From: Leucogyrophana mollusca
Taxonomy: Eukaryota > Basidiomycota > Agaricomycetes > Boletales
Assembly: GCA_021014945.1 (NCBI GenBank)
Contig: MU266411.1
Span: forward strand, 1 to 64,000
Length of the DNA: 64,000 nt
Reading direction: 5' to 3'
Shown here: piece by piece, positions 34,055 to 46,975 of the stretch
How positions within the stretch are numbered: position 1 is the first letter of the stretch
How the letters are laid out: every line of letters starts with the position of its first letter
Program-made: the position numbers and the translations under genes
The notes under the pieces: model-generated
Told to the model about the DNA's origin: nothing
Database searches by the model: none
The model's input: only the letters and a program-made list of their open reading frames with translations

Positions 34055-35610
34055 ATGTCGACCCCGATGCCCGTAGACACGCCTAAGCCTCCGCCGAAGC
34101 TGGAGTTGGATGAATTCATTGCAACCGCGTTGTCTGCAACACCTCCAGATCTGCACCCGTTCTTCGAATCCTTCAGCAAGTTATACACTCGAAAGTACGC
34201 AACTACTTTGGTGGAATCGGGCTCCTGCTCATAAGAGCGAACCATAGACTATGGCATCAGCTAACGCTGAAGCTGACTGAGTTCTTCGATCATCCACTCT
34301 CAAAGCCTTTCGTGGTCGATGTCTTCGAACCCTTTGTACGGGACTTCGAGTCCAAGCTCAACCAGTTGAAGCTAGTTGAGATGGGTACCAAAGTATCAAA
34401 AGAAATCGACAGTAAGCGTCTCTAACTTCTCGGCGTCACTCAACCAACCACCCTTTGTCAGACCCCCAGACCCAGCTGACCTTCCTCACCTCCCTATTAT
34501 CTCGCATCGATGCTGAAAAGTCACAGGAGGCTTACGTTCTACTACTTGCTAACATTGCTCATGCAAAGCTAGTGTTTGGCGATTTGGAAGGGACGAAGAC
34601 GGACATGGACACAGCCTGGAAGACTCTTGACCAACTTGAGGGCGTAGACAACACCGTTAATGCGTCATACTATAGAGTGGCTGCGGACTACTACAAGGTA
34701 GGCTGAGAAATCAGAATTCTGAGAAAGGTGCACTGACTCATGCGAATCCAGGCAAAAGCAGAATATGCTCCATATTACAAACACTCACTGCTCTACCTGG
34801 CATGTGTCGACGTCACCATAGATCTGACATCAGATGAACGTTTGCTGCGCGCCCATGATCTCGGTATCTCGGCGTTCCTCGGGGACACTATCTATAACTT
34901 TGGTGAACTGGTGAGTCAATAATTGCTGCAGAATTCTACTTCTGTTTTCCGCAGGCCAAGGCTGACTCGACTGCGCACAATGGTAGTTAATGCACCCAAT
35001 ACTGGACGCACTAGACAACACGCAGCACGATTGGATCAAGAAGCTGCTCTTCACATTCAACGAAGGCAACATTGGAAAGTTCGAAGCACTTGCGCCACTG
35101 TTCCCGCAGGAGGTACGTGCATGTTCACGGAGCGCCGCTACCGCCGGAGGACCTGACTCAAACTCCCGAAATTTCAAACAGCCTATACTTGAAGAAAACT
35201 ACCCGTTCCTCCGCCAGAAGATTTGTCTCATGGCGTTGATAGAATCTGTATTCAAACGAAATGCGAATGACCGCACGATGTCTTTCCAGACTATCGCCGA
35301 GGAAACGAGACTACCAATAGACGAAGTCGAGCACCTCATCATGAAAGCACTGAGGTACGTTCCCCGAATGCGAACTTGCACGACGGTTGCGTGTGCTGAT
35401 TATCAATATGTCAATCTGCCCTGCCTCAGCCTCAAGTTGATTCGGGGGTCTCTGGACCAAGTGGACCAGAAAGCGCAGATAACGTGGGTACAACCGCGTG
35501 TGCTGTCGCGCACCCAAATTGGAGACCTGGCGAGCCGACTAGGGGTGTGGATAGAGAAGCTGGGTACGGTCGAACAGAGGATGGTTCCAGAGATATCGGC
35601 TGCTGCATGA
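34055..35610 (+). CDS. RPN9: 26S proteasome regulatory subunit RPN9
   Basis: Seven exons (34055-34194, 34248-34411, 34462-34697, 34752-34910, 34987-35112, 35182-35354, 35430-35610) encode 392 residues, the usual length of Rpn9/PSMD13. The N-terminal helical repeats include LYTRKLWHQLTLKL and EAYVLLLANIAHAKL. The C-terminal PCI domain contains ICLMALIESVFKR, MSFQTIAEETRLP and VEHLIMKALSLKLIRG, then the conserved ending QPRVLSRTQIGDL. Rpn9 is a non-ATPase lid subunit of the 19S particle. For exon 5 the acceptor at 34986 is chosen because the earlier CAG leads to a stop. Confidence 0.96.
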
Positions 35611-36144
35611 AGTGTTCTATCCTTGTATGGCGTGGGGTTGCTAGCAATGGAGGAAGCGTTCGATCGATTGTCATTCACAATGTGAATATGGGGGCGCACG
35701 CTGCGGTCCCAGATCAGATATGAATGTTGCCAGAGTGATGTGAGGACACGATGCAGCTGGAGAGATTGTCTTGTGGGACGAATTGGGTATGTCTGAGCCT
35801 GTAGCTAGGGTAAGGTGGCGCTGCTACCGAAAACGGGTCTGCCTCATTTAGCACCCAGAACGCATCGTGCTTTCCAGCAACCAAACGTATTCCGCTTGTC
35901 CTCATTGCAAGACCACGACTTTACGGTTCAAATAATTTACACAGCTCAAGAATACCGCTAGCTGAGCCCCAGAAGCCTCGCGGTCTGCCTGTCGTGATAG
36001 ACGGAGCACCTATACCACACCGGCACTCAGCGAAGGGCTGCCTCCTGCACTTCATATCCGATCCGCTTCTCCCAGTTTTTTCATTATAACTCGCTCAAAG
36101 ATTATCTTTTTCACCTTAGGACTTGCGTCCATCCAGTTACTGTC
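35611..36144. other. Intergenic, 534 bases
   Basis: Between RPN9 and the Myb gene on the same strand. Nothing recognised. Confidence 0.5.
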
Positions 36145-38822
36145 ATGTCTCAGCCAGCAGAATCGACCTGCAAGCCACCATCGGCACCGACTTTCTCCTT
36201 CACCGCCCCCTTTCCAGCTGCCTCATCCTCCGCCTCGTCTGCATCTCCAAATAACTCCGCACTGAAGCAGCGACGCGTGTCGCTTGCATTACCATCTTCC
36301 CCACGACTTGTCCCTGCGTGGAATTTTCGTGACGACACTGGTTTGGCGTCGCATGTCGCGGAGACCACTGGCTTGATGCCGGAACGTCGTGGAAAGATGC
36401 GCAAGATTGCGGATGACGGCGACCTCGAGGAGCATGACGGATTCATTATCCAACAGAAGAAACAAAGGAAGAAGTGGACTGAAGAGGAGACCCAGATGCT
36501 CGTTGATGGTTGTAACACAGTAGGTTCCATATACGCGAGAGTATGTCTCAGATAATAATTCTCGCTTCAGTGGGGAGTAGGCAATTGGAAAGCTATTTTG
36601 AAGGATCCCAGCCTTAAATTCGATAGTCGGTCCCCAGTCGATCTCAAAGACAGGTGCGTTTTAATTAATTTCGAGGTTTCCCAATCTAAACCCACTCCTC
36701 GTGTAGATTTCGTACATACTTCCCCGACGCCTATAAGGAACATTATCCGAATGCGAAAACCCATCTTTCGAGTAAAGTCCGCTCCACACTCCCTGATGGG
36801 CGCTCTCTTTTCGAGAAGAGGCGTAGTAAGAAACGGCGCCCCTTTACTGAGGAAGAAGACCGTGCTCTCAAGGCCGGATACGAGAAGCATGGTACTGTCT
36901 GGGCGACGATAGTCAAAGACCCTATCTTCCAGGAGCAAAATCGACGGTCGACGGACTTGCGAGACCGTTTCCGTAACGCGTTTCCGGAGTTGTATCAAGC
37001 TGCCGGATATAAACCTCGTGGCGCGCCGAAGAAGCGGAGGGATATCAGTATTCAGCTCCCTATCCGAGCGGCCACTGATGACCAACTCCCCACGAACAGC
37101 AGCCACGCAGGCCCTGCCAAGAAGAAGAGAGCGCAGAGTAGTCAAGGTCTGTACCGCGGCGGCACAAAGAGTGTCCCGGAGAGTACAACAAACTCCGAGG
37201 ATGAAGATAGCTCTGGCGAAGAAGATAACGGTCGGCTATTTAGATGCCCGCCTATCTCTCATGAGGCGGCACAGCCAGAGGAGGCTCCGCGTTCATCAGA
37301 ATCGTTTGCTGAAGTGGACATGGAAACCATCGATCCTTTGTCCGAGCCCCTTTCGATTCCTGACTTCATGCCGAGTGCATCGCAATCTCTCTCGGAGCTC
37401 ACCGACTCATCGCAGTCGCAGAATTGGTCATCCAGCGTCGAGACCCCCATCCATTCTCAGTCCAGCTGGTCCACAGCTGCCGGCTCTCCAACTTCTTCAC
37501 ACATATCCTCTGACTATCTCGTTTCCCACTCTCCATTCATTCGGCGTCACGACGGTTTGAACACGATCGGAAAGTCCGCTTGGGGGCCGCAAGACTGGTT
37601 TTCTGCCAACCCGCGACTCGACGCTTCAGCTTTCTCCAGCGGGGGCTCTTCATTCGCTGAAGGGCTCTCGCCGGGACCATCCTCGCCTTTCTCATTCCAT
37701 AACCTCAACCATGGCGTCGTAGACCGATATGACCTTTTCCCTAGCACATTCCCACACGATTTTGCATCCGAGGCGGGTGTTGGTGATTCCCACTCAACGT
37801 TCTCGGACCCAGAGATGTTCGCACCCAGCAGCTTCAGAGGGTTCACACATCACTCAAATTATGCCGGTGATCTCATCTTCGGCGCACGGACACACCAACC
37901 ACAGCAGACATTCTATGGTCCCGGTTTTGGCTTCGGGACGCCTGGACTGGGGTTGTCGGGTATGCAACCACCGTCGGGTATACACCCGATGCAGCTGCAC
38001 ACGCCTGCACTGCCTGGTATTGACGAGATAGAGCTGGCGTCTATCAACCTCAATGATCATGCAGAAGCTCCCCACGATGCGATGGAAGGAACTGCTGACG
38101 TCGGCGTACAGAAGGACGACACATCCTTGAATGTCGCCACTCTGGACCTGTTCAGTTTACCTTCGCACGATCTGGACGACATAGTCGACCTTTCGCACTC
38201 GACTCCTCCTGCTACACCCATCACGACGTCTCGTCATATGCGAGCACATTCACAGATGCATGCCTCCGCCACTCACGGCCGTTCCATCTCAGTTCCGCCC
38301 ACCGAGCATCGCTCTACAACATGTTCTCAACCCCAGATCTCTACTTCACGCTCGCTCCCATTTTTCGATCCGCTAACCCCGTCACTCCACCAGAGTGACC
38401 CCACATCGTATAGTGCGCATCCTAGTTCCCATCCCAGCGCATGCGATGGGACGTCCTGGCGCCCGTCCCACCCGAATGACCTTTATGGCCTCCCCTTTCT
38501 CGACTTACATTACTACAGCAACGGCGACAACCATAATGATACCAGCGAGTCGAAAATGGTCTCGGACACGTCTCGGCAGGGCCAGGCGCTGGATTTAGCT
38601 CGGTCCACTTCATCATTTAAACTTTCTGCGCAGAGTGTCTCTTACTCTACCATCTCCCAAGCTCTGCAGTCAGCGCAGACGGAGCTTGCGGGGGCCGTAC
38701 GACCTCAGCATACTCTGCACCACCGCGGTCAGAGTCAAAGTTTCGTTCGGCCTCAAGATCTACAGCTACGCAAGAACGACAACAAGAGAAAGAGGGCTAG
38801 TTGGGATGGTGGGGCATTCTAA
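36145..38822 (+). CDS. Double-telobox Myb protein (Tay1/Teb1 type)
   Basis: Three exons (36145-36519, 36571-36653, 36707-38822) encode 857 residues. Two Myb-like domains are seen at about residues 105-160 (KKWTEEETQMLVDGC, GVGNWKAIL, VDLKDRFR) and 194-246 (RPFTEEEDRALKAGYEKHG, TDLRDRFR). The VDLKDRFR third helix is the telobox signature of proteins that bind the vertebrate-type telomere repeat TTAGGG. Two adjacent telobox domains occur in Yarrowia and Ustilago Tay1 and fission yeast Teb1, which act as telomere-binding proteins or transcription factors. The rest is long, low-complexity and rich in Ser, Pro, His and Gln. An NLS-like basic run (APKKRR) follows the second Myb domain. Both introns fall inside the first Myb domain. 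Confidence 0.85.
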
Positions 38823-39008
38823 TAGGACTCAGCTTCGTGTTTTTTTTTTCGTTTGTGATTTTACTCCCTCATCATCGCGTTACATCGTCGTCGCATTACA
38901 CATTCAATTCGTCCGTATGGCATTCAGCTATTCATTAGCACCTGCATCATGATCACTTTGTACTTCAGCCTTAATCTAAATATGCACCCTCGCGAAGCTG
39001 TAGTATAA

Positions 39009-42000
39009 TTACGGAAGCCTCGACGGTCCCGCAATAGCATTGAGATATTGATGCCGTCTCACTGGGCTGTCCACCTGCATCGCGTCTATTTCCTGCTCTG
39101 CCGAGTCCCCAGGTGGCAATAGGTATTCTATCTCCTCGAACATATGAGGGAAGAGGATAGCCAACATATCATCGACCCTGAAGCAGACATGAGCCAAGTG
39201 CAATGCGAAACAGAGATTGGGGTTCCTACTTGAAAATAAAGTCGCCCTTCTGCACCTTTCTCTGTTTCCCAGGTGAATCGACGACCTTCTGTGAGTCCAT
39301 CGCGAATGGCGTCACGTTCAGAGACCCAGCGGAGTTGTCCTTGGTGTATAATGAGAGGCCTTGTCTTGCCGCGAGATCAAGGATGTTCCTTTCAACGGTA
39401 TCTGCAAAGAGCTGAGGGCTTCGTCTCGGTGCGTGTTTTTTGCTGACATACCTTCAGCATAGTAGCAGAAAACTCGAGGGGCGTCAGTATACAGGACTGC
39501 AGAAAAAGTCTTTGGCCTCTCACCTTCAGTGGGCCTGGTTTGCCCCATCCTGTCTATGCGAGCGATGGCTTGGGAATAGTCAGCACGGTCCTCCGATGTC
39601 TTCAATGTGAGTGGTCACCTTGGACTTCAAACCCATGGTTCACTACGCTTTCTACTAAGAAGACGCGAGACGCACACGTCACGTTCAGTCCAGCATTGTC
39701 GCGCTCGCTACAATTCTGTTAGCTAAGTAACGTATGAGTGAAAGACACCTAAACGTACCCGTGCAACAGCAGGACTAGAAGTTCGGGATCGGTCCGGAAC
39801 TTCTTCGTGGCGCTATCTTTGCCCTTTCCCTGATCAATACGCAAGCACGGAATGCCTTATGGATACGTCAAATGTATAGTATAGCGAGAGTGAGATCGAC
39901 ACACACCGTTGTAGTTCAAAGCATGCTCGATGACTGAGAACGATAGAGCGTCAAAATTGGCTTGATAATCCGGTCCAGTGATGGGCACTCACTATGCAGC
40001 GAGTCAGCCCAAGCGGAAAATACAATGCTCTTTGACCCAGGATCCGAGATCTGGAGATGCAGTAGATGTCGGACCAATGCCTGAATTTTAGTTCCATAGC
40101 TTCCATTAGACTCCATGGTCTGTATTTCCTCAAACAAGGAGGGATCTGAACAGACCATATCAGCAATTGACGAACTCCAAATAGAAACGCGGTACCTATC
40201 ATATTGTATTGGATTTCTCGGCGAGAAACCGGCGCAGGCTCATCATTCGCAAGGACGGGTTTTGGTGGCGGGGGTTTGTCTCCCTCTACAGTGAAGCGTT
40301 GAAGTTGGTCCACGTTGATGATTACACTATCAGATAATTCTCAGCCTGTTGGTACTAACACTTGATGAGATAGAAAACACACCGGCAAACAGGACAAGCT
40401 CTTCCCTCTCTACGAGCGAGCCAAGCCTTCATGCACCCCTGTTCACATGTTAGCTCGCCCTCCGGCATACAATAGATGTTCAGAACTCACCTCGCAAAAT
40501 ACGTGTGCACTGAGAACCATTTCATGGTGAGCGGTAGCGATATGAGACTTGGGAGGGCACGTACCACTGAGTAATAAAGCCTCTCTTGAACTCGCACCGA
40601 CATAATATGCACGCCTCGTCGTCCTCGTCTGCTGTACCATCTTCCTTATTTTTCGCTAAATGGTCCAGATAACGCTGTCGTGCACGACCGGTGTTGATCT
40701 TCCCATCTAATTCAGCCTGTTCCGCCTCCAAAATCCCCATCGCCACATCGACACCACCTTCCCATACCACTTCTGCAACAGTGTCGGAGATTTCTTGCAG
40801 TTGGCGGAAATATCTGTTACGAGTCATCTCGCGACCACACGATGGGTCAAGTTAGAACAGACTTACAGGATACGCTCGTTGAACACTTTGCGAAGTTGAG
40901 TAAGATCAGCGTCGAGTTTGTCCTGGAGAATCACTGCGCATGATAAGAAATAGCTTGGGGCAATGGGATATGGCCATACCTTGACGGGCTATGAGTGATC
41001 GCAGGCTTGCGGCGGCGTTCTTCGCGATGATCTTCTCTAGGTCACGATCATTCGAAATACTGGCCGCAACCGCACTCAGATCAACCATGACGGATTTGAG
41101 GGCTCTGCCGGGGAACTGGTCGCGCAGGGATTTCCGCTGCTCAGCGAGGTCCTTGTGTAAAACCTCGTGTTGCGGCTGCACATCAACGTCGTCCGGAATT
41201 TGGAGGTCAGGCATAACCTGCGCAGCAGCAAGAGCCGCCTTCGTACGACGAAATTTGTGTTCCCTTGCATCATGGGCTGCTAGTAGAGTTCTCTCTGCGA
41301 GAATGGCTTCCCGACGGTCGGCCAGAAGGACCGCATAAGCTTGCAAGAAAGTCTCGGCTTCCCCCTGTGTATCTAAGGTGCGAGCGTATTCTTCTCCATC
41401 GGCTTGATCACCGCCAACGGTGAGCTTTTGAGTCAGCAGCTCGTGGATGTGCGTTCGCCACTGCCACAAGAGTCGGGTCTGCTCGTTCAGTGCCTCATCA
41501 ATGATCTCATTGGCTTCATCCATCTAATCGCATGACACTGAGCAACAACAAATATCCACGACCACCGATGACGTACCAGATCTGCGGACTTCAAGCCCCC
41601 CTGGTCAAGATAGGGCGACGCAATATGCAGGGCCTTTTCACTGACACCTCCACTGGTCGCATCTACGCGCAGTCGATCCATGGCTTTGCCAGCGGTCTCC
41701 TCGGTAGCTGGTATGACGTGTTCAAATCCCTTATGCAGGAGGAGGGTAGAACTCCCGACTTACACTTAAGCAGGTCCTTCCTGATAAGTTCAGCTGCAGA
41801 ATACGATGCGTCCTCTTTCTCCGATTGTGAGGGACCCAGGACGTGGTAGATATCACCCTGCAAAAATTTCACCCGATGCAAGACCATGAGACATTCGCGC
41901 AACCGTTGCTGGAGCGCTCGTCTTTTGATACTATGTTCTTCCCCGGCGGGGGTCTTCGGAAGGTCTTCGTCTTCAAGGTCTATATCTTCCTCGGCGTCGA

Positions 42001-45000
42001 TGTCCGACAAAGGTGAGATATCACGGCCTTTGCCCTTGCCTTTCCCACTGACGTCGGTCAACCTCGCGTCGGGCACTTGATTTTTCTTGCGCGATTCTGT
42101 CAATGCCAGCGCCTCCTTCTTCAGGATATCGCCTTTCGCGGCGTGCTCGGTGATAGCAGTTCTAATTTCTTCTATTAACTGATCGACGTCCTTCTCGGCG
42201 CTTACGAGGCTTTCGAGAGCCCGTTGGTAGCGATCTAGATTCTGTTCATTATGCTGGTGTAATTGAGCATAGCGCACGAGCGCTTGAACCTAAGAGAAAG
42301 TATGTCAATCATGACCGACAGCAAAAACGGGACCTGAGGCTGACCTTCGCTTTCCGATCGTCCATCAGGTTACGCCAATTCTGGTCTCTCATGGCCTATG
42401 AGGTAGTGAATTGTGGCATGGTGACGTATGAACGCTCGACATTCTCACCTCTAATACGTCGCCGATGCTCTTGAGTGCATTGGGCTTTAAGAGCTTATCA
42501 CCCTGCCTTTGCAATTGTCCAACCTGGAAAAGACATTAGTGACGCAGTGCACTCATTTGTTCAAGGCGACAAACCTGAGGATGAGTACATATCCCGCGGA
42601 GCTTTCTGAGAAGGCTTCGCAGCAAGGCACCGTCAACCTGCCACCCTTCTGAAGCCGCTACTCCACGCGCGTCGAGGCCAAGTTCGACCAACGCAGATTC
42701 GAGATTCTGGTCGTACACCTGGAGACGTATGTCAGTGAGAGGCGCCGGTGGACTGGACAATATTTACGTGTCTTTCGATACGTCCCAACTCGATGCTGAC
42801 AAGGTACCTGTGTTGCTGAGGAATGGTCAATTCATCGTTGACGGCAGATTTGAGCGTCCTGAGTAGTCCTGCGTCAATGCGGGTCAGATCGTGAGGAAGA
42901 TATAGCTCACCTGACAGCAAAACGTTGAAATAGTGTAGCGAATTGCTCTCTGAACCCGTGCTTCAAAAGCCGATTCCACATTTTCGTCGACCCGACGATA
43001 TTGTCCACACGAAGGAACCTTGAAACGCATGAGGTTAAGCCAAAATCATCAACTGACGTGACGGAGAATGAACGCACTTGAGGACACGCATGAGGTCGGA
43101 AACCTGCGTGCGTGCAGGAGTACCAGAGACAGCGAAAGACGAAAGCCTCGGAATCAACGATACCATCTCCCTACACAACAAGGTAATTGTCAGCAACCCT
43201 CGTCAACATAGTATCGCAATTCGGAAAACATACTCTGACTTCCCAGTACCCATCATCTGTACCTCGTCCATGATAACTCTGTACCATTCGCAAATAACCA
43301 AGGGACTCCGTGGTCGTTCGAGATTCGAGTACTCGACATCTTCTCGGCGTGGCCTCTTGGGTGGAGCGCGAGCGACGGTGAGGTCCTGGCGAAGGACGTT
43401 GTAGGTTGTAATGCACACATCGAACGTGTTGATATAAGAGCACCAGTCAAGGATGTCGTCGCTTGGAAGGATCTCCAAACCAGACTCAACCATTTGAGGC
43501 TCATCAACAGCCATCTGGTCTGGTGAAATAGCTTTCGCCTTGCCTTTGACCTTCTTCTTTCCGGTGGTTCGAGCATTCTTGGTGGTCTTCGCAGGGACTT
43601 TACTGGCCTTGGCGTTGCCACCTGCGCGACGCCTCTCCCGTTCTTCCGCCACATCAGCCTGCGTAATCGGGACAGCGACTTTGGACCATCCTTCATACAC
43701 CAGAACCTTCAGTCCCGGAGCGTGGGCAGCAAGCTCATCCGCCCATTGTGGTGCCAAAGCGGGAGGCGTCACGATGAGTGTTGTCTGCCAATATGTCAGC
43801 ATGACGCGTGGCAGATCACAAGGATAAACAATGCGTACCTTAATCTCTTTGACTTCTATCTGGGCTCCAGCATCCCATCTCTTGTTACCGGGATGACGCC
43901 CAGGTGCTGGGTTTAGCAAGATGAGGGCAATGCACTCTATAGTTTTCCCGAGCCCTGGGCGCAAAGAAGGATCTCAGTAAGCAAATGTGAGTAGCGGAAG
44001 AGCGTAGCTACCAGGCTCTTCAGCAAGGATACCGCCCAATGCGGTGTTTGATTCCTTGGGCTGATCAGGTCGGATGGAGTGGGTGAGTTGATTAACGTAG
44101 AATATCTGCCCTGAAATGTCTACTCTTTCCCAAAACATTGGAAGGCTTGATTGAGCAGCGTCACCCTGCAAATATCCATCACCGTCCTGAGAAGAATGGC
44201 CAGGGCGTGGCACTATGCCCCCAGACGCGGTCACCATTTGTCCCTCGCGGTTGAGCATCCATGCGACGCTACGACGTTGGAAGGGAAGTAGAGTGGGCAA
44301 AAGACCCTCAGGTTGAAGAGCTTCGTAATCATCATCAGATGCGATCGCGGAGGCGGGGCGAAGAACGCTGTAGAAGAACGGGATGCTTGCATCTCCAGGC
44401 TGAACTTCGACACCAGAGTCTTGTGCAGCGCTGATAGTTTTACTGAGCGGGGTAGATGTAATGAAAGCCAGAAAGCGTCTCTTGAGACCTTCCATCTCCG
44501 ATATCCTACGCTGGGAATACTGACGTGTGCTGAACGGTTCGTATATTTCCGGGAGTACCAGAGAGACTGTGAAATCAACTTGTAATCGGAAAGGAAGTTC
44601 GTGAAGTGGGTCATATCCTCCTTCAGGAGTAGAAGTGAGTTGGAGATTAGTATCGACCTTCACGAGACCGAACGACTGAAGCGCGATGCAGGCAACGAGG
44701 ATGTCCTTGTGCGTAAGTGCCGATTGCATGTCATGTTGTTCCAGCTGCTCTTCGGTGATACCATCGGGCCATGGAACTTGAGGAATGAGAAACAACCACC
44801 TCTCGCTTGCTTCCTTGCGCTCTTCTGGATAATTTTCATTATAGGGTGCGTCAGGCTCTCCCGAGAGCGCGAGAAGGCGCCCTCGATACTCTCGAACCCA
44901 GAATTTTCCGAGTTCGTGTGTACGAGAACCGGTCCCGTCGCTAGACAGGGTCTTCAAGAGCGCTAAAAGTTCGGTCTCCTCTTTAAGCCACCCTAATTTC

Positions 45001-45554
45001 TTCGCTGCTCGGTCGTCAGCAAAGGTCTCCGGGTCTTCTTCGGCATCGAATGACTTGTTATACTGTATTTCGAACGCATGCCGGAAGACTGGAAGGTATG
45101 TGCTCTCTGTACCGAAACTGGGCACGTTGTCATCCGTGCTACATATTTCCCATATTGGGGGGTATATTAGCCTATATTGTGGCTCGACATAGTCATAGTC
45201 GTAGATGCAGGAATGTGTCGATTCGTTGTCCGAATCGTCTGAGGCGTCTGCATCCTCGTCCGCATCGATTTTCCTTCGCTTGCTTGGTTCAGGGGAAAGA
45301 CTAGTAGACCCAGAACGTTGGCGTTTAGCCCGGGAGGGCTGTTCAGTAAGGCCATCTCTTTCATGGTTAGCTTCTTCGTCTCCCCCAGCTTCTTGCTCTT
45401 CTTCAGGGGGCTTGAGGAGGTTTATAAGAGCGTTGAGATTCAAAGCAGGACGAAAATTATGGAAATTAGATGGGTTCGCCGTTGGCCAATAGTGCGTTTC
45501 TCGACGCCTTGCAGACTCTACATGGTGGGTGTTAAGAGTGCGGATTTCCTGCAT
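39009..45554 (-). CDS. SHPRH/IRC20-like SNF2 helicase with RING finger (ubiquitin ligase)
   Basis: One gene of about 25 exons and roughly 1,750 residues. Exon 1 is 44012-45554. It carries an acidic, basic-patched N-terminus (SKRRKIDADEDADASDD) and ends at the ATP-binding loop GGILAEEPGLGKT, split by intron 43955-44011. The helicase continues with TLIVTPPALAPQW, the DEVQM box and SGTPARTQVSDL. After a long coiled insert, a C3HC4 RING finger appears at about 40.6-40.4 kb (CILCRCEF, AHVFC, CPVCR). The C-terminal helicase half follows (SKSIVFSAWAD, NHGFEVQAIARIDRMGQ). The stop is TAA at 39009-39011. This domain order (SNF2 split by a RING) is that of human SHPRH and yeast Irc20, DNA-repair-linked E3 ligases. 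The first loop usually reads DEMGLGKT; here it is EEPGLGKT. Confidence 0.92.
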
Positions 45555-46199
45555 GAATAATTATCCGTAGAAAGCGATTGTCGCACTGGCCAGATCTGGG
45601 GGATGGTGAGGGTCAAGACCAAGGCGCGACTTGTGTGTTAATTAAAAACGCGGCGGTCACATGACCACGGCACCACCCGTCTGCGGCAATTTGCAGCCGT
45701 GATTTGACCAATCATCAGTCGTAGTGATCTGCTATGACTCACAGCAATTTATCGACTAGCTGGAGACAACAATGACTCGCTCGCTCATTTACTATGATAT
45801 GGGCAAGCACTGATATATACGCGGGGGAGATAAGGCGTCGCCACGGTATTGCACGAGGACTTGCCAGTCTTGGTGCAATTCGACACTCCTCAATGACTTC
45901 AAGTTGGCAGTTTTCGAGGTGCCCTGGCTTGGATATCCATGAGGCTGTCACTTGGGGAGTGGTTCGAGCTATTAGCCCAACCGATCGCACGCGAACGTCG
46001 AGCTGTTAGGATGCAGATGCTGACACACATGTAAAACGTCCCATCTTTCTCTTCAAATTCAAAAGCGGGACGTCGAAGACAAAAGCACTCGTACAAAACC
46101 GATCTCAAAGCTATCAACATGGGTACGATACTCCAGTTCTCTCCCTTTCTCCATTCAACTCTCTGACTATTATCGCTCGCACTCCAGATTAACTCTTAT
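45555..46199. other. Intergenic upstream of the SNF2-RING gene
   Basis: 645 bases with its promoter; no gene recognised. Confidence 0.5.
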
Positions 46200-46975
46200 C
46201 TGCAGCATCATCACCTCGCATGCTTCTTGCTGGAGATCGGTCCGGGTTCGCGCCCGTGGCTCCACCGTTACCCATCATGATATTCCGCTGTATGAAATTT
46301 CGGGGCTGCCCAGCTTCAATCTGAAAAACGCGCCGCTCCGCTATCTGTCACTATCTTTGAAAATGCTAGACGTCCAGAACGTCCGTGCTGCACGGTCTCT
46401 GGTCGAACATATCTCATTCTTGCCCATGAATATGGGATTCCCCCCGTTACCCGCTACGTAGCCATGGTGCCAAAACTTGAAGCACGACTACATGATGATC
46501 GGGGCCTCAGAAGAAACCGGTCCACTCGCACCAATCCAACCCCTCCGAATGGAAACTCCGCACTGAGGATGCTTCCGCACCCTCCAGAATACCCCTTCTC
46601 TAAAGGTCTTCGAAATACCCCGCATTGCTACGTTTATCAGGATCACCCACGGTGAGAGCTCGAAGGCGCGAAGCATCGGGTAAGCGCAGCGGCAGACCCA
46701 TCTGGAGCGACCTTTCAGTGTTGCCTTACACTTTCCCTCCAGCTCTATCACAGGCGAAAAGCTACTCGAAGTTCTCCTGGGCGCACCGCAGATGACCCGT
46801 CTCCCGTTTCAGCTGTCATCTAATTGTTCCCCTGTGCCAGTCGTAACTGCATTGACTCCACAAATCGTCGAGGAAGGAATTGAATGTCTCCTTCCACGTC
46901 TTCTTACCCTCGCTTGGATGGGATGTTCCCACAACCGCACAATTGGTAGCTGCGCTGACAGGGATATGCTGTAGC
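46200..46975 (+). pseudogene. Decayed F-box/leucine-rich protein
   Basis: Pieces in different plus-strand frames resemble the F-box family of FB1 and FB2. About 46210-46459 reads SCWRSVRVRARG, then LPSFNLKNAPLRYLSLSL and RSLVEHISFLPM, ending at a TAG. About 46560-46650 reads FRTLQNTPSLKVFEIPRI in another frame. 46741-46974 reads ITGEKLLEVLLGAPQMTRL and later IECLLPRLLTLAWMGC. The order (F-box tryptophan motif, then leucine-rich strands) is right, but no intron pattern joins the frames and the F-box core itself is not found. I read it as a broken gene copy; a heavily spliced intact gene is less likely. Confidence 0.4.
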
